64,000 nucleotides of DNA from Rhizobium sp. ARZ01 (GCF_014851675.1 NZ_JACVAE010000001.1:2170001-2234000); one strand, 5' to 3'; shown: positions 53,748-62,427, numbered from the stretch's first letter. Notes: a model not told the origin generated them from the sequence alone. Program-made: numbers and translations.

Positions 53748-54749
53748 ATGTTCCGCATGCAATGCGCGGCAATCATTATGTTTGCTTTCGCCATTGCGGG
53801 TCCTACACCGGCGTCTGCCGCCGAAGCCGTCGGTGAAGCGGTCCATATCAAGACCAGCGTCACTGGCAATGGCCAGGAATTGCGGGTCCAGGACGCCGTC
53901 CACCGCGACGAACTCATCCGGACTTCCCGGTCTGGGCTGGGCCAGTTCGTTTTTCGCGACGGAAGCAAACTTGCTGTCGGATGGGGCTCATCGGTCGTGA
54001 TCGACCGTTTCATCTATGATGACCGAAACACCCTCAAGAAACTGACGGTCACGGCGGCGAAGGGAACGTTCCGCTGGATCAGCGGCAAATCGAGGAGCAC
54101 CGCCTACGAGATCCTGACGCCGGCCGGAACGATCGGCGTGCGCGGCACCGTCTTCGATTTCTATGTCGCCCCGAACGGAACGACCGCCATGGTGCTGCTG
54201 GAGGGTGCGGCCTCATTTTGTGGCGCCGGCGGCTGCAAGCAATTGGTCCGACGCTGCGATAGCCTGATCGCTTCCCCCGGTGGCGGCGTCACCGATCCAC
54301 GGCGCGCGGACAGAAGCGTCCTGCGCACACTCAACAATGCGAGAGCCCTGCCCTTCCTGACGGGTGACCAGTTGCTACCCGGAGGGTTGCGCGGCGGCTG
54401 CAGGCTAGAGGCCGCTCTGCAGCCCAAGCAGGATCGTGCCGAACCCCGTGCGCCGCCCGCACCGCGGCAAGCTCCACAAAGGAAGATCGACCGCGACAGG
54501 CCCAGTTGGGATAGGCCCGACCGCGAAAAGACGATCCGCGACAAGCCGGACTTCGACAATCCAGGCCGTGTCAAGCCGGATCGAAACAAACCCAGCTGGG
54601 ACAGGCCGGACAAGAAGAAAAGCATGAGAGACAAGCCGGATTTCGACAAGCCGGATGTCAGATTGCCGGATGTCAGATTGCGGGAGGATCGTTTCAGGGA
54701 CGATGCCTCGCCCGACCGGGGCCGGAACAAACGCCAAGATCGACGTTGA
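53748..54749 (+). CDS. FecR-domain periplasmic protein with repetitive tail
   Basis: A 333-residue protein. GGGAGG precedes the ATG at 53748. After a signal peptide (about residues 1-24) comes a FecR domain (about 35-160): DAVHRDELIRTSRSGLGQFVFRDGSKLAVGWGSSVVID, KGTFRWISGKSRSTAYEILTPAGTIGVRGTVFDFYV. Residues about 225-333 are highly charged and repetitive, with two copies of PSWDRPD-x4-RDKPDFD and two PDVRL units, probably disordered. Unlike sigma-linked FecR there is no ECF sigma gene; the convergent neighbour is a CHASE2 adenylate cyclase, a pairing that suggests the two act in one envelope sensor. Anti-sigma function is not implied. Confidence 0.88.
   Translation: MFRMQCAAIIMFAFAIAGPTPASAAEAVGEAVHIKTSVTGNGQELRVQDAVHRDELIRTSRSGLGQFVFRDGSKLAVGWGSSVVIDRFIYDDRNTLKKLTVTAAKGTFRWISGKSRSTAYEILTPAGTIGVRGTVFDFYVAPNGTTAMVLLEGAASFCGAGGCKQLVRRCDSLIASPGGGVTDPRRADRSVLRTLNNARALPFLTGDQLLPGGLRGGCRLEAALQPKQDRAEPRAPPAPRQAPQRKIDRDRPSWDRPDREKTIRDKPDFDNPGRVKPDRNKPSWDRPDKKKSMRDKPDFDKPDVRLPDVRLREDRFRDDASPDRGRNKRQDRR
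54501..54680 (+). repeat. In-frame repeats in the FecR protein tail
   Basis: Two 63-bp units (54501-54563 and 54591-54653, 90-bp period) encode related PSWDRPD...RDKPDFD segments, and a perfect 15-bp tandem (CCGGATGTCAGATTG at 54651-54665 and 54666-54680) encodes PDVRL twice. Such repeats can change in number by slippage without breaking the frame. Confidence 0.8.
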
Positions 54750-54824
54750 CGTCACGGACGCTGTTGGTTCGGCTCTCGTGATGGAAATGAACCCGTAGTC
54801 GCGGACTTGAGCAACCAACAACCG

Positions 54825-56996
54825 CTATTTCGCCGCGACATCTTTTTCCTTCACGAAATCCTGGTGGAAATGCTCGCTCCTGCGAGACAGGCGGCGGTAG
54901 AACTCGGGCAAGGTGTCTGTCAGTGCCTCTCCCATGGCCCTTGCCTCCCGCACGAATTCACGGGCTGCCTTGGAGCCGGTACGCAGCGCCTCGATCAGTC
55001 GGCCATGGAGGAACCATAGTTCGGCGAACGCGGGGGACCTGGCAATCTCCTCGTCACCTACGACCGCGAATATCCCCGTCCGCGACCGCCTCCCCTTCAG
55101 GCCGAGCATGCCTGCATCCAGCAACGCCATGTCGGGCACGGCGCGCGCTGTGCTTTCGGAGACGAGAATGTCGAAGCCGACTTCCTTGCAGGCGACCTCG
55201 ATGCGGGCGGCGACGTTGACCGTGTCGCCGACGGCCGAATAGTTGAAATGCGCCTCCGCCCCCATATTGCCGACACAGGCAAGGCCGGTGTGGATGCCGA
55301 CGCCGATCGAGACTTTCTGCCCCTCGCCGAATCCGAACGCGTCCTCGTCATTGAGCCTTGCCAGTGTCCGGCGCATCGCCAGCGCGGTCCTGACCGCTTT
55401 TCGGCTGTGGTCAGCAATGTCGACCGGCGCATTCCAGAAGGCCATGATCGAATCGCCGATGAATTTGTCGAGCGTGCCTTCGTTTTCGATGACATCGCGG
55501 CTCAGCGCATCCAACAGCCGGTTGAGAAACGCGACAACCTCCTTGGGAGAGAGCCGCTCGCTCATCTCGGTGAAGTTCCGTACGTCGACGAACATCACGG
55601 TCAATTCGCGCTCGTCGCCGCCGAGCCGCAAGGCGTCGCGCGTGTGCTCGATCCGATACAGGAGTTCCGGCGACAGGTACTGGCCGAAGGCCCGCCGGAT
55701 CTGCCGCCGCTCCCGGTCGATCACCAGGATGCGGAAACCGGTAGCGGCGAAATGCGTAATCGTGGCGCTGACGATCGGAGCCATCGGGTCGAACAGCAGA
55801 CCGGCATAGCGAAAAGCCGCCCAGGAAGCGGCAAGCGCCAGCGTTGTGACCAGGAGGCCAAAGGCAAGCGCCACGGCGGGGCTGACGAAGGTCGTCAACG
55901 CCACGATCAGGGAGCCGGCGACCGCAATCGCCAGTATCTCCAGACCGTTCGCCCAGTCCGGGCGCGACAGGAACTGCCCGGACAGGATCTGCTCGACAGC
56001 CTGGGCATGTATCGAAACCCCCGGAACGTGCTGACCGAGCGCTGTGGTGCGGATATCCTGCAACCCCGCCGCCGAAGTGCCGACGAAGACGATGGCCCCC
56101 TCGAGCGCAGCACGCACGTCTTCTGGCGGGCCCTCCTCCGCAAGGATCGCTTTCGCCGAGATGTATCGCTCCGCCCTGTCAGCTCCGAGATAAAGCCAAA
56201 GCTCGCCTGTGGCGGTGACGGGAACGACAAATTCGCCGACCTTGATCTGCGTAATCGTGTCCTGCACATCCGGTGCATCGACCAGGACGTAGGTCGAGGC
56301 GCCCTGCGCTACGCGCAGCGCCTCCATTGTGAGGTTCGGATAGAGTTGCTGACCGTCACTGAGGAGAAGCGGGATGGTTCGCACGACTGCCGATGGGTTT
56401 CCCGGATCCAGGCTGATGTGGCCGATACTTGCGGCATTTTTCTCAAAGTTCGGAAGTAGGGGCGTCGCGGATGCAATCCTGGGCGGCGCGCCGAAGGGCG
56501 GTTCCCCCGTGAATGCAAAACCGGCCTTGACCTGCGGCAGAAAGCTGCCGTCGTTGGAGATGGCAAAACCGAGGATCACCGGCCGACCGTCAAACGAAGC
56601 GGCTAAAATCGCGTCGTTGTCCGGTAGCCGCCCGAGCAGGTCTGGAGAAAGCCCGCCGACCTCAGACACGACAGCGCGCGGTGACAGACGATCGGGCTCG
56701 GAAAAGAGGATATCGAACGCAATCGCCGAAACCCCCATTCCGGCGAGCCGGTCCACCAGGAGTGCCAGGCGATCCCGCGGCCAAGGCCATTGGCCCAAAA
56801 CCTTCAAGGATGCCTCGTCAATGTCTACGACACGAACGGGCATGTCCTGAAAAGGGCGAGGTGAAAGCCGCTGGTATTCATCGAATACGGCTTCACGGGC
56901 GAGCCGATAGAAAGACGGATCGGAGGCCCGCAGCAGCGTGAGCGCTGCCACGATTACAAGCCCGACAATGACGCCGACCTGCTGTGCTCGTGTCAT
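54825..56996 (-). CDS. CHASE2-domain adenylate/guanylate cyclase
   Basis: A 723-residue membrane cyclase. One N-terminal helix (about residues 5-22) precedes a large periplasmic CHASE2 sensor (about 35-335, with VRVVDIDEASLKVLGQWPWPRDRLA and FVGTSAAGLQDIRTTAL), then three closely spaced membrane helices (about 340-420) and a class III cyclase domain: LTVMFVDVRNFTEMSERL (metal Asp), TLDKFIGDSIMAFWNAP (Lys and Asp), NYSAVGDTVNVAARIE (Asn/Arg). All catalytic positions are intact, so cyclic nucleotide production is expected. The ATG at 56996 is the first plausible start; its ribosome site is distant. It is convergent with the FecR gene 75 bp away. Confidence 0.93.
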   Translation of the reverse strand: MTRAQQVGVIVGLVIVAALTLLRASDPSFYRLAREAVFDEYQRLSPRPFQDMPVRVVDIDEASLKVLGQWPWPRDRLALLVDRLAGMGVSAIAFDILFSEPDRLSPRAVVSEVGGLSPDLLGRLPDNDAILAASFDGRPVILGFAISNDGSFLPQVKAGFAFTGEPPFGAPPRIASATPLLPNFEKNAASIGHISLDPGNPSAVVRTIPLLLSDGQQLYPNLTMEALRVAQGASTYVLVDAPDVQDTITQIKVGEFVVPVTATGELWLYLGADRAERYISAKAILAEEGPPEDVRAALEGAIVFVGTSAAGLQDIRTTALGQHVPGVSIHAQAVEQILSGQFLSRPDWANGLEILAIAVAGSLIVALTTFVSPAVALAFGLLVTTLALAASWAAFRYAGLLFDPMAPIVSATITHFAATGFRILVIDRERRQIRRAFGQYLSPELLYRIEHTRDALRLGGDERELTVMFVDVRNFTEMSERLSPKEVVAFLNRLLDALSRDVIENEGTLDKFIGDSIMAFWNAPVDIADHSRKAVRTALAMRRTLARLNDEDAFGFGEGQKVSIGVGIHTGLACVGNMGAEAHFNYSAVGDTVNVAARIEVACKEVGFDILVSESTARAVPDMALLDAGMLGLKGRRSRTGIFAVVGDEEIARSPAFAELWFLHGRLIEALRTGSKAAREFVREARAMGEALTDTLPEFYRRLSRRSEHFHQDFVKEKDVAAK

Positions 56997-57286
56997 CCGA
57001 ACCGATCCGGGCCCTCCCCCCTTCGTGACCGAACGCGGCGCAAGCCACAACCCGGTACATATCCTTGCGACAGGTGCGCCCATGCACTCGTGAGCACGCA
57101 AATTCCCGGCCGGGTCAAGGCCCCGGTCCAATGGCTGTCTGCTGGCAATTCTCAGAAGCATACTATGCTTTGGGCTTCAGAGGCAGTTGGCGACAGCCGA
57201 CAGCCATCCCGGGTTCAATCGCACGCAATGTCGGGAACAATGCACCTGCGCCGTCCTTGAGGGGTAAACCGAAAAGGAGACCGAAT

Positions 57287-57733
57287 ATGCCGACGATCAC
57301 GCCTTTCCTCTGGTTCGACAACCAGCTTGAGGATGCGATGAACTTCTACGCCTCCATCTTCGAAAATGCAGAGATCACCTCGGTCAAGCGCGGGCCGGAC
57401 GGAAAGGTCTTCAGCGCTTCCTTCCGGCTGGCAGGTCAGGACTTCGTCGGCCTCAACGGAGGGCCGCATTACACCTTCAATGAAGCGATTTCCTTCGTCG
57501 TCCTATGTCAGGACCAGGCGGAGGTCGACCACCATTGGAACCGGCTCGTGGAAGGCGGCAGGCCAATGCAGTGCGGCTGGCTGGCCGATCGCTACGGGCT
57601 CGTCTGGCAGGTGGTGCCGAAGGCGCTGCTGCAACTGCTCGACAATCCCGAGGTTGCCGGACGCGTGCACCAGGCGATGATGGGCATGGTCAAACTCGAC
57701 GTGGCGGGGCTGGAACAAGCCGCGGCGGCCTGA
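57287..57733 (+). CDS. VOC-superfamily (PhnB/YjdN-like) protein
   Basis: A 148-residue glyoxalase-fold protein of the PhnB / '3-demethylubiquinone methyltransferase-like' type: ITPFLWFDNQLEDAMNFYASIFENAEI, FSASFRLAGQDFVGLNGGPHYTFNEAISFVV, EVDHHWNRLVEGG and CGWLADRYGLVWQVVPKAL. These proteins are small and soluble, and the methyltransferase label is historical; no activity is assigned. AAAAGGAGA precedes the ATG at 57287. The 290-bp region to the divergent cyclase start should hold promoters for both. Confidence 0.92.
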   Translation: MPTITPFLWFDNQLEDAMNFYASIFENAEITSVKRGPDGKVFSASFRLAGQDFVGLNGGPHYTFNEAISFVVLCQDQAEVDHHWNRLVEGGRPMQCGWLADRYGLVWQVVPKALLQLLDNPEVAGRVHQAMMGMVKLDVAGLEQAAAA

Positions 57734-57757
57734 CGCCGACTTCGCTCTCCGCGCGCA

Positions 57758-58339
57758 TCACCACCAGGAATTACCGCAGTTGCGCAACTGTTTCGAATAG
57801 CGCGACGACATCTTCGAGGCGCGCGCCGCACCGGTCTTCGCCGGACCGCTCCAGTTGCCCCGCGCATAACCGGCATGACCGTCGTGATAGGCGATGTAAA
57901 GACGATAGGTGTCGTTCAGCGCGATCCCGTTCTTCAGGCTGCTCTGGTGATGGTACCAGCCGATGAAACGGATGGCGTCGCCGAAGTCGGAGCGCTTGGC
58001 CATCCAGCGGCCGGTCGTTTTCTTGTAGCGATCCCAGGTTCCGTCGAGTGCCTGCGAATAGCCGTAGGCCGAGGAGACACGCTTCCATGGGATGAAGCCG
58101 AAGAGCTTTGTGCGCGGCGGCTTGGCGTTATGGCGATAGCCGGATTCAGTATAGATGGTCGCCATCAGCACAGGAACAGGAACGCCATACTCGCGCTCGA
58201 CCCGCTCGGCATCGCGGCGCCAATTGTTGACCAGGCCGTCGTTCTGCTCGAACACGGCACAGGCATTGTCGGTGTTACGCGGGACAGTACCGCAGGCAGC
58301 AAGCATCATCGTGAGGACGACGACAAAAACGCAACGCAT
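57758..58339 (-). CDS. Lipoprotein lytic transglycosylase-like protein (SLT fold)
   Basis: A 193-residue predicted lipoprotein: lipobox LAAC with Cys16, then an SLT-like muramidase fold. The probable catalytic Glu65 lies in MATIYTESGYRHNAK, followed by AYGYSQALDGTWDRYKKTTGR, FIGWYHHQSSL and YRLYIAYHDGHAGYARGNW. It should cleave or bind peptidoglycan at the inner face of the outer membrane. The ATG at 58339 has GAGAGATC upstream; that site sits in a hairpin (58346-58365) that could block ribosome access. Confidence 0.85.
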   Translation of the reverse strand: MRCVFVVVLTMMLAACGTVPRNTDNACAVFEQNDGLVNNWRRDAERVEREYGVPVPVLMATIYTESGYRHNAKPPRTKLFGFIPWKRVSSAYGYSQALDGTWDRYKKTTGRWMAKRSDFGDAIRFIGWYHHQSSLKNGIALNDTYRLYIAYHDGHAGYARGNWSGPAKTGAARASKMSSRYSKQLRNCGNSWW

Positions 58340-58345
58340 CGATCG

Positions 58346-58365
58346 ATCTCTCAATTTCGAGAGAT
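58346..58365 (-). promoter_or_regulatory. Hairpin masking the transglycosylase ribosome site
   Basis: On the minus strand ATCTCTC (58365-58359) pairs perfectly with GAGAGAT (58352-58346) over a 6-base loop. The second arm is the only ribosome-site-like sequence of the downstream gene, 6 bases before its ATG, so folding would repress translation and melting or a trans-acting RNA would relieve it. This is inference from sequence. Confidence 0.45.
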
Positions 58366-58405
58366 TGATAAATCGTAAAGCTTAAAGTTTGGTTTTTAAG
58401 CGAAT

Positions 58406-58428
58406 GCCGTGCGAACGGCCTTTTTTTT
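58406..58428 (+). terminator. Plus-strand intrinsic terminator with long T-run
   Basis: GCCGT (58406-58410), loop GCGA, ACGGC (58415-58419), then C and eight T. It is oriented away from both neighbouring genes, which lie on the minus strand, so it ends no annotated transcript. A short plus-strand RNA antisense to the transglycosylase leader is the simplest explanation. Confidence 0.6.
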
Positions 58429-58526
58429 CGTCATGCCAGACGCGATCCGGCATCCAGTGCGCTCAAGTCCTTGAGCGCACAAGACTCATTCGCACCGGCT
58501 GGATTCCGGCAAGGCCAGGATAATGG
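58429..58526. repeat. Dispersed intergenic palindromic repeat, copy 1
   Basis: It begins CGTCATGCCAGACGCGATCC, contains the perfect dyad GTGCGCTCAAG/CTTGAGCGCAC (58457-58480) and ends AAGGCCAGGATAATG. A closely related copy lies at 61627-61738. Both are intergenic. This family of mobile-looking palindromes is common in rhizobial genomes; this copy has the more degenerate end. Confidence 0.75.
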
Positions 58527-58558
58527 GGCGCAAGCGACCACGGGGGCCGTCCAGTAAA

Positions 58559-60217
58559 TCACTGTTGCGGTCGGTTTGCGCGGAACTTGTCCTTCAGCTT
58601 GTCGATCTCTTCCGGTGTCCAGGCGTCCTCCAGCCCCAGCACGGCAACCCAGCCGTCGATATAGTGTTCACCGGCATAGACATGGCCGTAGCCCATCGGC
58701 GTTGTCGTCGCCATCGCCATATCGAGACCGAGCTGCAGGAACGTGACAACAGGATACCAGCCGAATTCCGGCGAGACGTCCGGCCCGCGCGGGCCGACCA
58801 TCCAGGCCGGCGGTCGCCGATAGGCACCTTCGTCGAAGAAGGTCACCGGATCGCTCGCATATTGCAGGTAGACGATGCGCATCGGCCCCCAGGGTGCAGT
58901 CGCCTCCGACAGTGCGTTCCTCTGGCTTGTGAAGCGGACAAAGGAGCCGTCGCCGAACCGAGGCAGCCAGGCGGGCGTGCCGGCATCGCGTTCAGCCGTC
59001 AGCTTGCGCCAGATACGGCTTTCGAACGGCGGGCCGACCCACAGCGCCCCCTGGTAGGGATCGCCGATCACCTCGAAAAGCTCAGTCGACTGTTCGGAAC
59101 TGAGCGCGCCGAGGCTGAGGCCGTAGAGGTAGAGCTTCGGCCGGGCATCGCGAGGCAGCTTGGTCCAGTGACCATAGATCGTGCGGAACAGTGCCTGTGC
59201 AGCATCCGTCCCGTAGGTCGGTTCGACCAGCAGTGACAACCAACTGGAGAGGTAGGAGTACTGGATCGCCACGCTCGCGACATCGCCGTCGGTCAGGTAT
59301 TCGAGCGGATTGACGCCCTCCGGATCGATCCAGCCGGTGCCCGTCGGCACAATGACGACCAGGGTCTTGCGCTGGAACCCGCCGGCACGGATCAACTCCT
59401 TCAATGCAAGGTCAGCGCGCTCCTCTGCCGTCTGAGCGGCGTTGAGACCGACATAGACGCGGATCGGGTCCTTCGCGGGCCTGCCACTGAACGCACCGAT
59501 CTCGGCCTGCCGCGGTCCGCTTGCGACGAACTCGCGCCCGCGCCGGCCAAGGTCCGACCAGGAGACAAGCGAGGCGGCGCTGCCGGTCCGAAGCGGATCG
59601 GTCGGTTGCGGGGTGGACGGCTCCATCAGGTCGTCCAGGGCGCGTAGCGAGGAGTCTAGCGCATGCAACGCAGACCGGAACAGCACACCCTCCACCGCCG
59701 TCCAGAACAGGACGACCGCCAGCAGTCCGCCGATCAGGTTGGCGATGCGGCGCGTGGCAAACCTGCGCGATATGCGTGAAAACAGGCCCCACGCAAAAGC
59801 AAATAGCCGCGCGAGCGCGATCACCACGAGAAACGTCAGCAGCGCAATCAGGCCGACTTTGGTCGGGTGACCGGTTTCGACCGGCGGCAGTTCCATCAGC
59901 GTACGGATCGAATTCTGCCACTCGGCGGTACGCCAGAGCGAAACCAGCAGGACGATCACACAGACCGCCGCGGCGACGAGCTTCACCCCGCGCCAGAACC
60001 GACCCGCGAGCGGCGGCAGTTCCAGATAATTCCAGACAAGCCACGCAAGAACGCCGAGACCATAGCCAACTGCGAAACAGACGCCGGAAAGGACGCCTTG
60101 CGTCAGAAAGGTACGCGGCAACAGGCTCGGCGTGAGAGAAGCAGAAAAGAACAACGCGCCGAGAAGAAGACCAAGGGCGGAAAGCGACGTCCAGAACTTG
60201 ACAACCCATCGCGGCAT
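58559..60217 (-). CDS. Membrane-anchored alpha/beta hydrolase (Abhydrolase_9 family)
   Basis: A 552-residue protein. The N-terminal half (about residues 1-195) has several membrane helices (LSALGLLLGALFFSASLTPSLLPRTFLTQGVLSGVCFAVGYGLG, LVAAAVCVIVLLVSLW, LIALLTFLVVIALARLFAFAWG, LIGGLLAVVLFWTAVEGVLF). The C-terminal half is a hydrolase domain with FVASGPRQAEIGAFSGRPAKDPIRVYVGL, the nucleophile elbow YGLSLGALSSE and VTFFDEGAYRRPPAWM. The substrate of this family is unknown. The ribosome site at the ATG (60217) is weak. Monocistronic. Confidence 0.9.
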   Translation of the reverse strand: MPRWVVKFWTSLSALGLLLGALFFSASLTPSLLPRTFLTQGVLSGVCFAVGYGLGVLAWLVWNYLELPPLAGRFWRGVKLVAAAVCVIVLLVSLWRTAEWQNSIRTLMELPPVETGHPTKVGLIALLTFLVVIALARLFAFAWGLFSRISRRFATRRIANLIGGLLAVVLFWTAVEGVLFRSALHALDSSLRALDDLMEPSTPQPTDPLRTGSAASLVSWSDLGRRGREFVASGPRQAEIGAFSGRPAKDPIRVYVGLNAAQTAEERADLALKELIRAGGFQRKTLVVIVPTGTGWIDPEGVNPLEYLTDGDVASVAIQYSYLSSWLSLLVEPTYGTDAAQALFRTIYGHWTKLPRDARPKLYLYGLSLGALSSEQSTELFEVIGDPYQGALWVGPPFESRIWRKLTAERDAGTPAWLPRFGDGSFVRFTSQRNALSEATAPWGPMRIVYLQYASDPVTFFDEGAYRRPPAWMVGPRGPDVSPEFGWYPVVTFLQLGLDMAMATTTPMGYGHVYAGEHYIDGWVAVLGLEDAWTPEEIDKLKDKFRANRPQQ

Positions 60218-60642
60218 GCCATTGACCCCATACTATGATGCTCTCGCCAAACTTGGCACGCCATGCAGCATGAAGCAATGCGCGGTTGCAGGCACCGGAA
60301 GAGCCGGGTCAGACGTGCTCGACCCTCTCGATCCGTCTGAACAGGTACGCGAGGCGTACGAAAGACTCGGCTTCAGGGTATTCCGCGAGCTTGAAGGAGG
60401 TCCGAACACCGTTCGCGGTTCTTCGTGAAGAAACTACTCAACTAAGCTGAACAACCGCCGGAACCTCCAGCGGTTCAACATGGCTATCGGAAATGATGCC
60501 ACGTTGGGCTGCACGTCGCAGCGCATCTTCAAGTTCGGCCATATGCCCTTTTCAGTCCAGTTGAAAAACTCCGGCGCGACAAATTTCCCGATCCGAAGCG
60601 GCAGCGTTCTGCTATCCATAGCGCGCGAAAGGAGATAGCGCG
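60218..60642. other. Gene-poor region upstream of the MaoC pair
   Basis: 425 bp. A possible 52-codon frame (60270-60428, MKQCAVAGTGRAG...) has no convincing ribosome site. Around 60444-60640 a plus-strand frame contains NNRRNLQRF and LKNSGATNFPI, faintly reminiscent of a decayed PilZ-type domain, but it lacks a start and enough length to call. The promoter of the MaoC genes should lie close to 60600. Confidence 0.4.
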
Positions 60643-61110
60643 ATGCTCTGCTTCAAGGATTTTCCGGTCGGACGACGGTTCGACTTTACAAGCCACACCG
60701 TCACGATGGATGAGATCGTCGCCTTTGCCAGCGAATTTGATCCGCAACCAATGCATGTCGATGAAGCCGCCGGCAAGGCGAGCATCCTCGGCGGACTTTC
60801 GGCCTCCGGCTGGCACACGAGCGCGATGATGATGCGCATGCTGTGCGCCAGCTACATCGACGAAACGGCAGCCGAAGGGTCTCCCGGCGTGGAAAGTATG
60901 GAGTGGAAGAGGCCGGTACTGGCCGGGGATACGCTTTCCGGCCACTGCACGGTCGTGGAAGCGCGGCTGTCTCGCTCGCGTCCCGAGATCGGCATCGTTC
61001 GTTTCGTTGCGGAGGTCATGAACCAGAGGGGTGAGTTTGTCGCCGTCTGCGACTATGCCAACATGATCCGCGTTTCAGCCGAGGAGGTTTTCGCCAGTGC
61101 GCATGGTTGA
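60643..61110 (+). CDS. MaoC-like hotdog-fold dehydratase, first of a tandem pair
   Basis: A 155-residue MaoC/hydratase-2 family protein: FPVGRRFDFTSHTVTMDEIVAFASEFDPQPMHVDEAAGKASILGGLSASGWHTSA, with the DPQPMHVD segment corresponding to the catalytic D-x4-H of (R)-enoyl-CoA hydratases, and later WKRPVLAGDTL. It probably acts on an acyl-CoA; the substrate is unknown. A good site (AAAGGAGATAG) precedes the ATG at 60643. It overlaps its paralogue, which starts before this stop codon. Confidence 0.92.
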   Translation: MLCFKDFPVGRRFDFTSHTVTMDEIVAFASEFDPQPMHVDEAAGKASILGGLSASGWHTSAMMMRMLCASYIDETAAEGSPGVESMEWKRPVLAGDTLSGHCTVVEARLSRSRPEIGIVRFVAEVMNQRGEFVAVCDYANMIRVSAEEVFASAHG

Positions 61111-61564
61111 ACTCTATCCGGTCGGCGAAAGGTTCGTCCTCGGTTCGCACCACTTTGCCGCCGCGGACATCGTCCGCTACGCCCGCCAATTCGATCCGCA
61201 GCCCTTCCATGTCGACGCGGAGGCGGCAAAGCAATCCCTGTTTGGTGGCCTCTGCGCCTCCGGGTGGCACACCTGCGCCGGCTGGATGAAAGCCTTCGTC
61301 GCCTTCTGGTCAGCCGAGTATGCTCGCCTGAAGAAGGAGGGAGCCATCCCTCCTGAACTTGGCCCCTCCCCCGGATTCAAGAATCTGCGCTGGTTCAAGC
61401 CGGTCTTCGCCGGCGATACGATCACCTATTCGGTGACGCTGCTCGGTTCACGCGCACTGGCCTCACGGCCGGGCCGGCTGATCGACACGATCCTCTGCGA
61501 AGGCGTCAACCAACATGGTGAGCCAGTCGTCAGCTTCGAAAGCACGGTGCTGGAATTTGTCTGA
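61097..61564 (+). CDS. MaoC-like hotdog-fold dehydratase, second of a tandem pair
   Basis: A second 155-residue MaoC-type protein, clearly paralogous: YPVGERFVLGSHHFAAADIVRYARQFDPQPFHVDAEAAKQSLFGGLCASGWHTCAG and FKPVFAGDTITYSV, keeping the DPQPFHVD catalytic segment. GTG at 61097 is best spaced from GGAGG (61083-61087); ATG at 61103 is the alternative. Overlap with the first copy by 14 bases implies coupled translation, and a hetero-oligomer of the two is plausible because many hydratases work as double hotdogs. Confidence 0.92.
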   Translation: MRMVELYPVGERFVLGSHHFAAADIVRYARQFDPQPFHVDAEAAKQSLFGGLCASGWHTCAGWMKAFVAFWSAEYARLKKEGAIPPELGPSPGFKNLRWFKPVFAGDTITYSVTLLGSRALASRPGRLIDTILCEGVNQHGEPVVSFESTVLEFV

Positions 61565-61626
61565 GCAGCTTTCGAGCTACCGAACCCTCTGGGTTGCTCA
61601 TTTCGTCGAGCGACAACAACCTGCTC

Positions 61627-61738
61627 CGTCATGCCGGACTCGATCCGGCATCCAGCGCGCTCAAGTCCTTGAGCGCAGAAGACTCTCTTGCGCCGCAGAC
61701 GCGGCGCTGCTGGAGCCCGGCTCAAGGCCGGGATGACG
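61627..61738. repeat. Dispersed intergenic palindromic repeat, copy 2
   Basis: Bounded by complementary ends (CCGTCATGCC and GGGATGACGG), it contains GCGCTCAAG/CTTGAGCGC (61657-61676) and CCCGGCTCAAGGCCGGG near the end. It matches copy 1 (58429-58526) in the first 50 bases and in order of elements. It lies between the MaoC pair and apt, which are convergent, and may fold as a long bidirectional transcript-end structure. Confidence 0.8.
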
Positions 61739-61800
61739 GAAGGAGGGGGCGCTCACCAAGGCAAAGCTTTCCACCGAGCTGGAGCGACGCCCAAGGCCCC

Positions 61801-62343
61801 TCAATGCCCTTCATACTCCACGAGGGTACGCACTTCGACGCCCAGCTCTTCCAGTTTTACACGTCCGCCGAGTTCCGGCAGGTCGATGACGAAGCAGGCG
61901 GCAACGATGTCCGCGCCAAGCTGGCGCAGGAGCTTGACGGCGGCGACCGCCGTTCCGCCTGTCGCGATGAGGTCATCGACCAGGATCACCCTGTCGCCCG
62001 GCCTCAGCGCGTCCTTGTGCACTTCCATCTCGTCCACGCCATATTCGAGGCTATAGGCGATGCGCACGGTTTCACGCGGCAGCTTGCCCTTCTTGCGGAT
62101 TGGAATGAAACCGCTGGAAAGCTGATGCGCCATAGCGCCGCCGAGAATGAAGCCGCGCGCCTCAACGCCGGCGACATGAGCGACACCCATGCCGGCGTAG
62201 GGATGAACCAGTTCGTCGACAGCCCGCCGGAACGCCCGCGGATTGCCCAGGAGCGTCGTGATATCGCGGAAGATGATTCCCGGTTTCGGATAGTCCGGGA
62301 TGTTGCGGATCGCCGCGATCAATTCGTCGTGGAGCGTGTACAT
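61801..62343 (-). CDS. apt: Adenine phosphoribosyltransferase
   Basis: A 180-residue purine salvage enzyme converting adenine and PRPP to AMP. The N-terminus [21 protein letters not shown], the [17 protein letters not shown] segment and the PRPP-binding motif [14 protein letters not shown] are all diagnostic. Length is typical. It lies downstream of the cytochrome bc1 genes on the same strand but after a clear terminator (62428-62450), so it should have its own promoter. Confidence 0.96.
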   Translation of the reverse strand: MYTLHDELIAAIRNIPDYPKPGIIFRDITTLLGNPRAFRRAVDELVHPYAGMGVAHVAGVEARGFILGGAMAHQLSSGFIPIRKKGKLPRETVRIAYSLEYGVDEMEVHKDALRPGDRVILVDDLIATGGTAVAAVKLLRQLGADIVAACFVIDLPELGGRVKLEELGVEVRTLVEYEGH

Positions 62344-62427
62344 GGTTAGGTTCCGTATGACGGAGGAAAAACAAGAAAAAGAGACGTGTATCGCTCGCCG
62401 AATGCAAGGGCGAATCGTCGGCGCATG

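Noticed and set aside
60444..60640. Degenerate PilZ domain fragment
   Set aside because: NNRRNLQRF and NSGATNFPI are suggestive, but the frame lacks a start, is too short and the similarity is weak.
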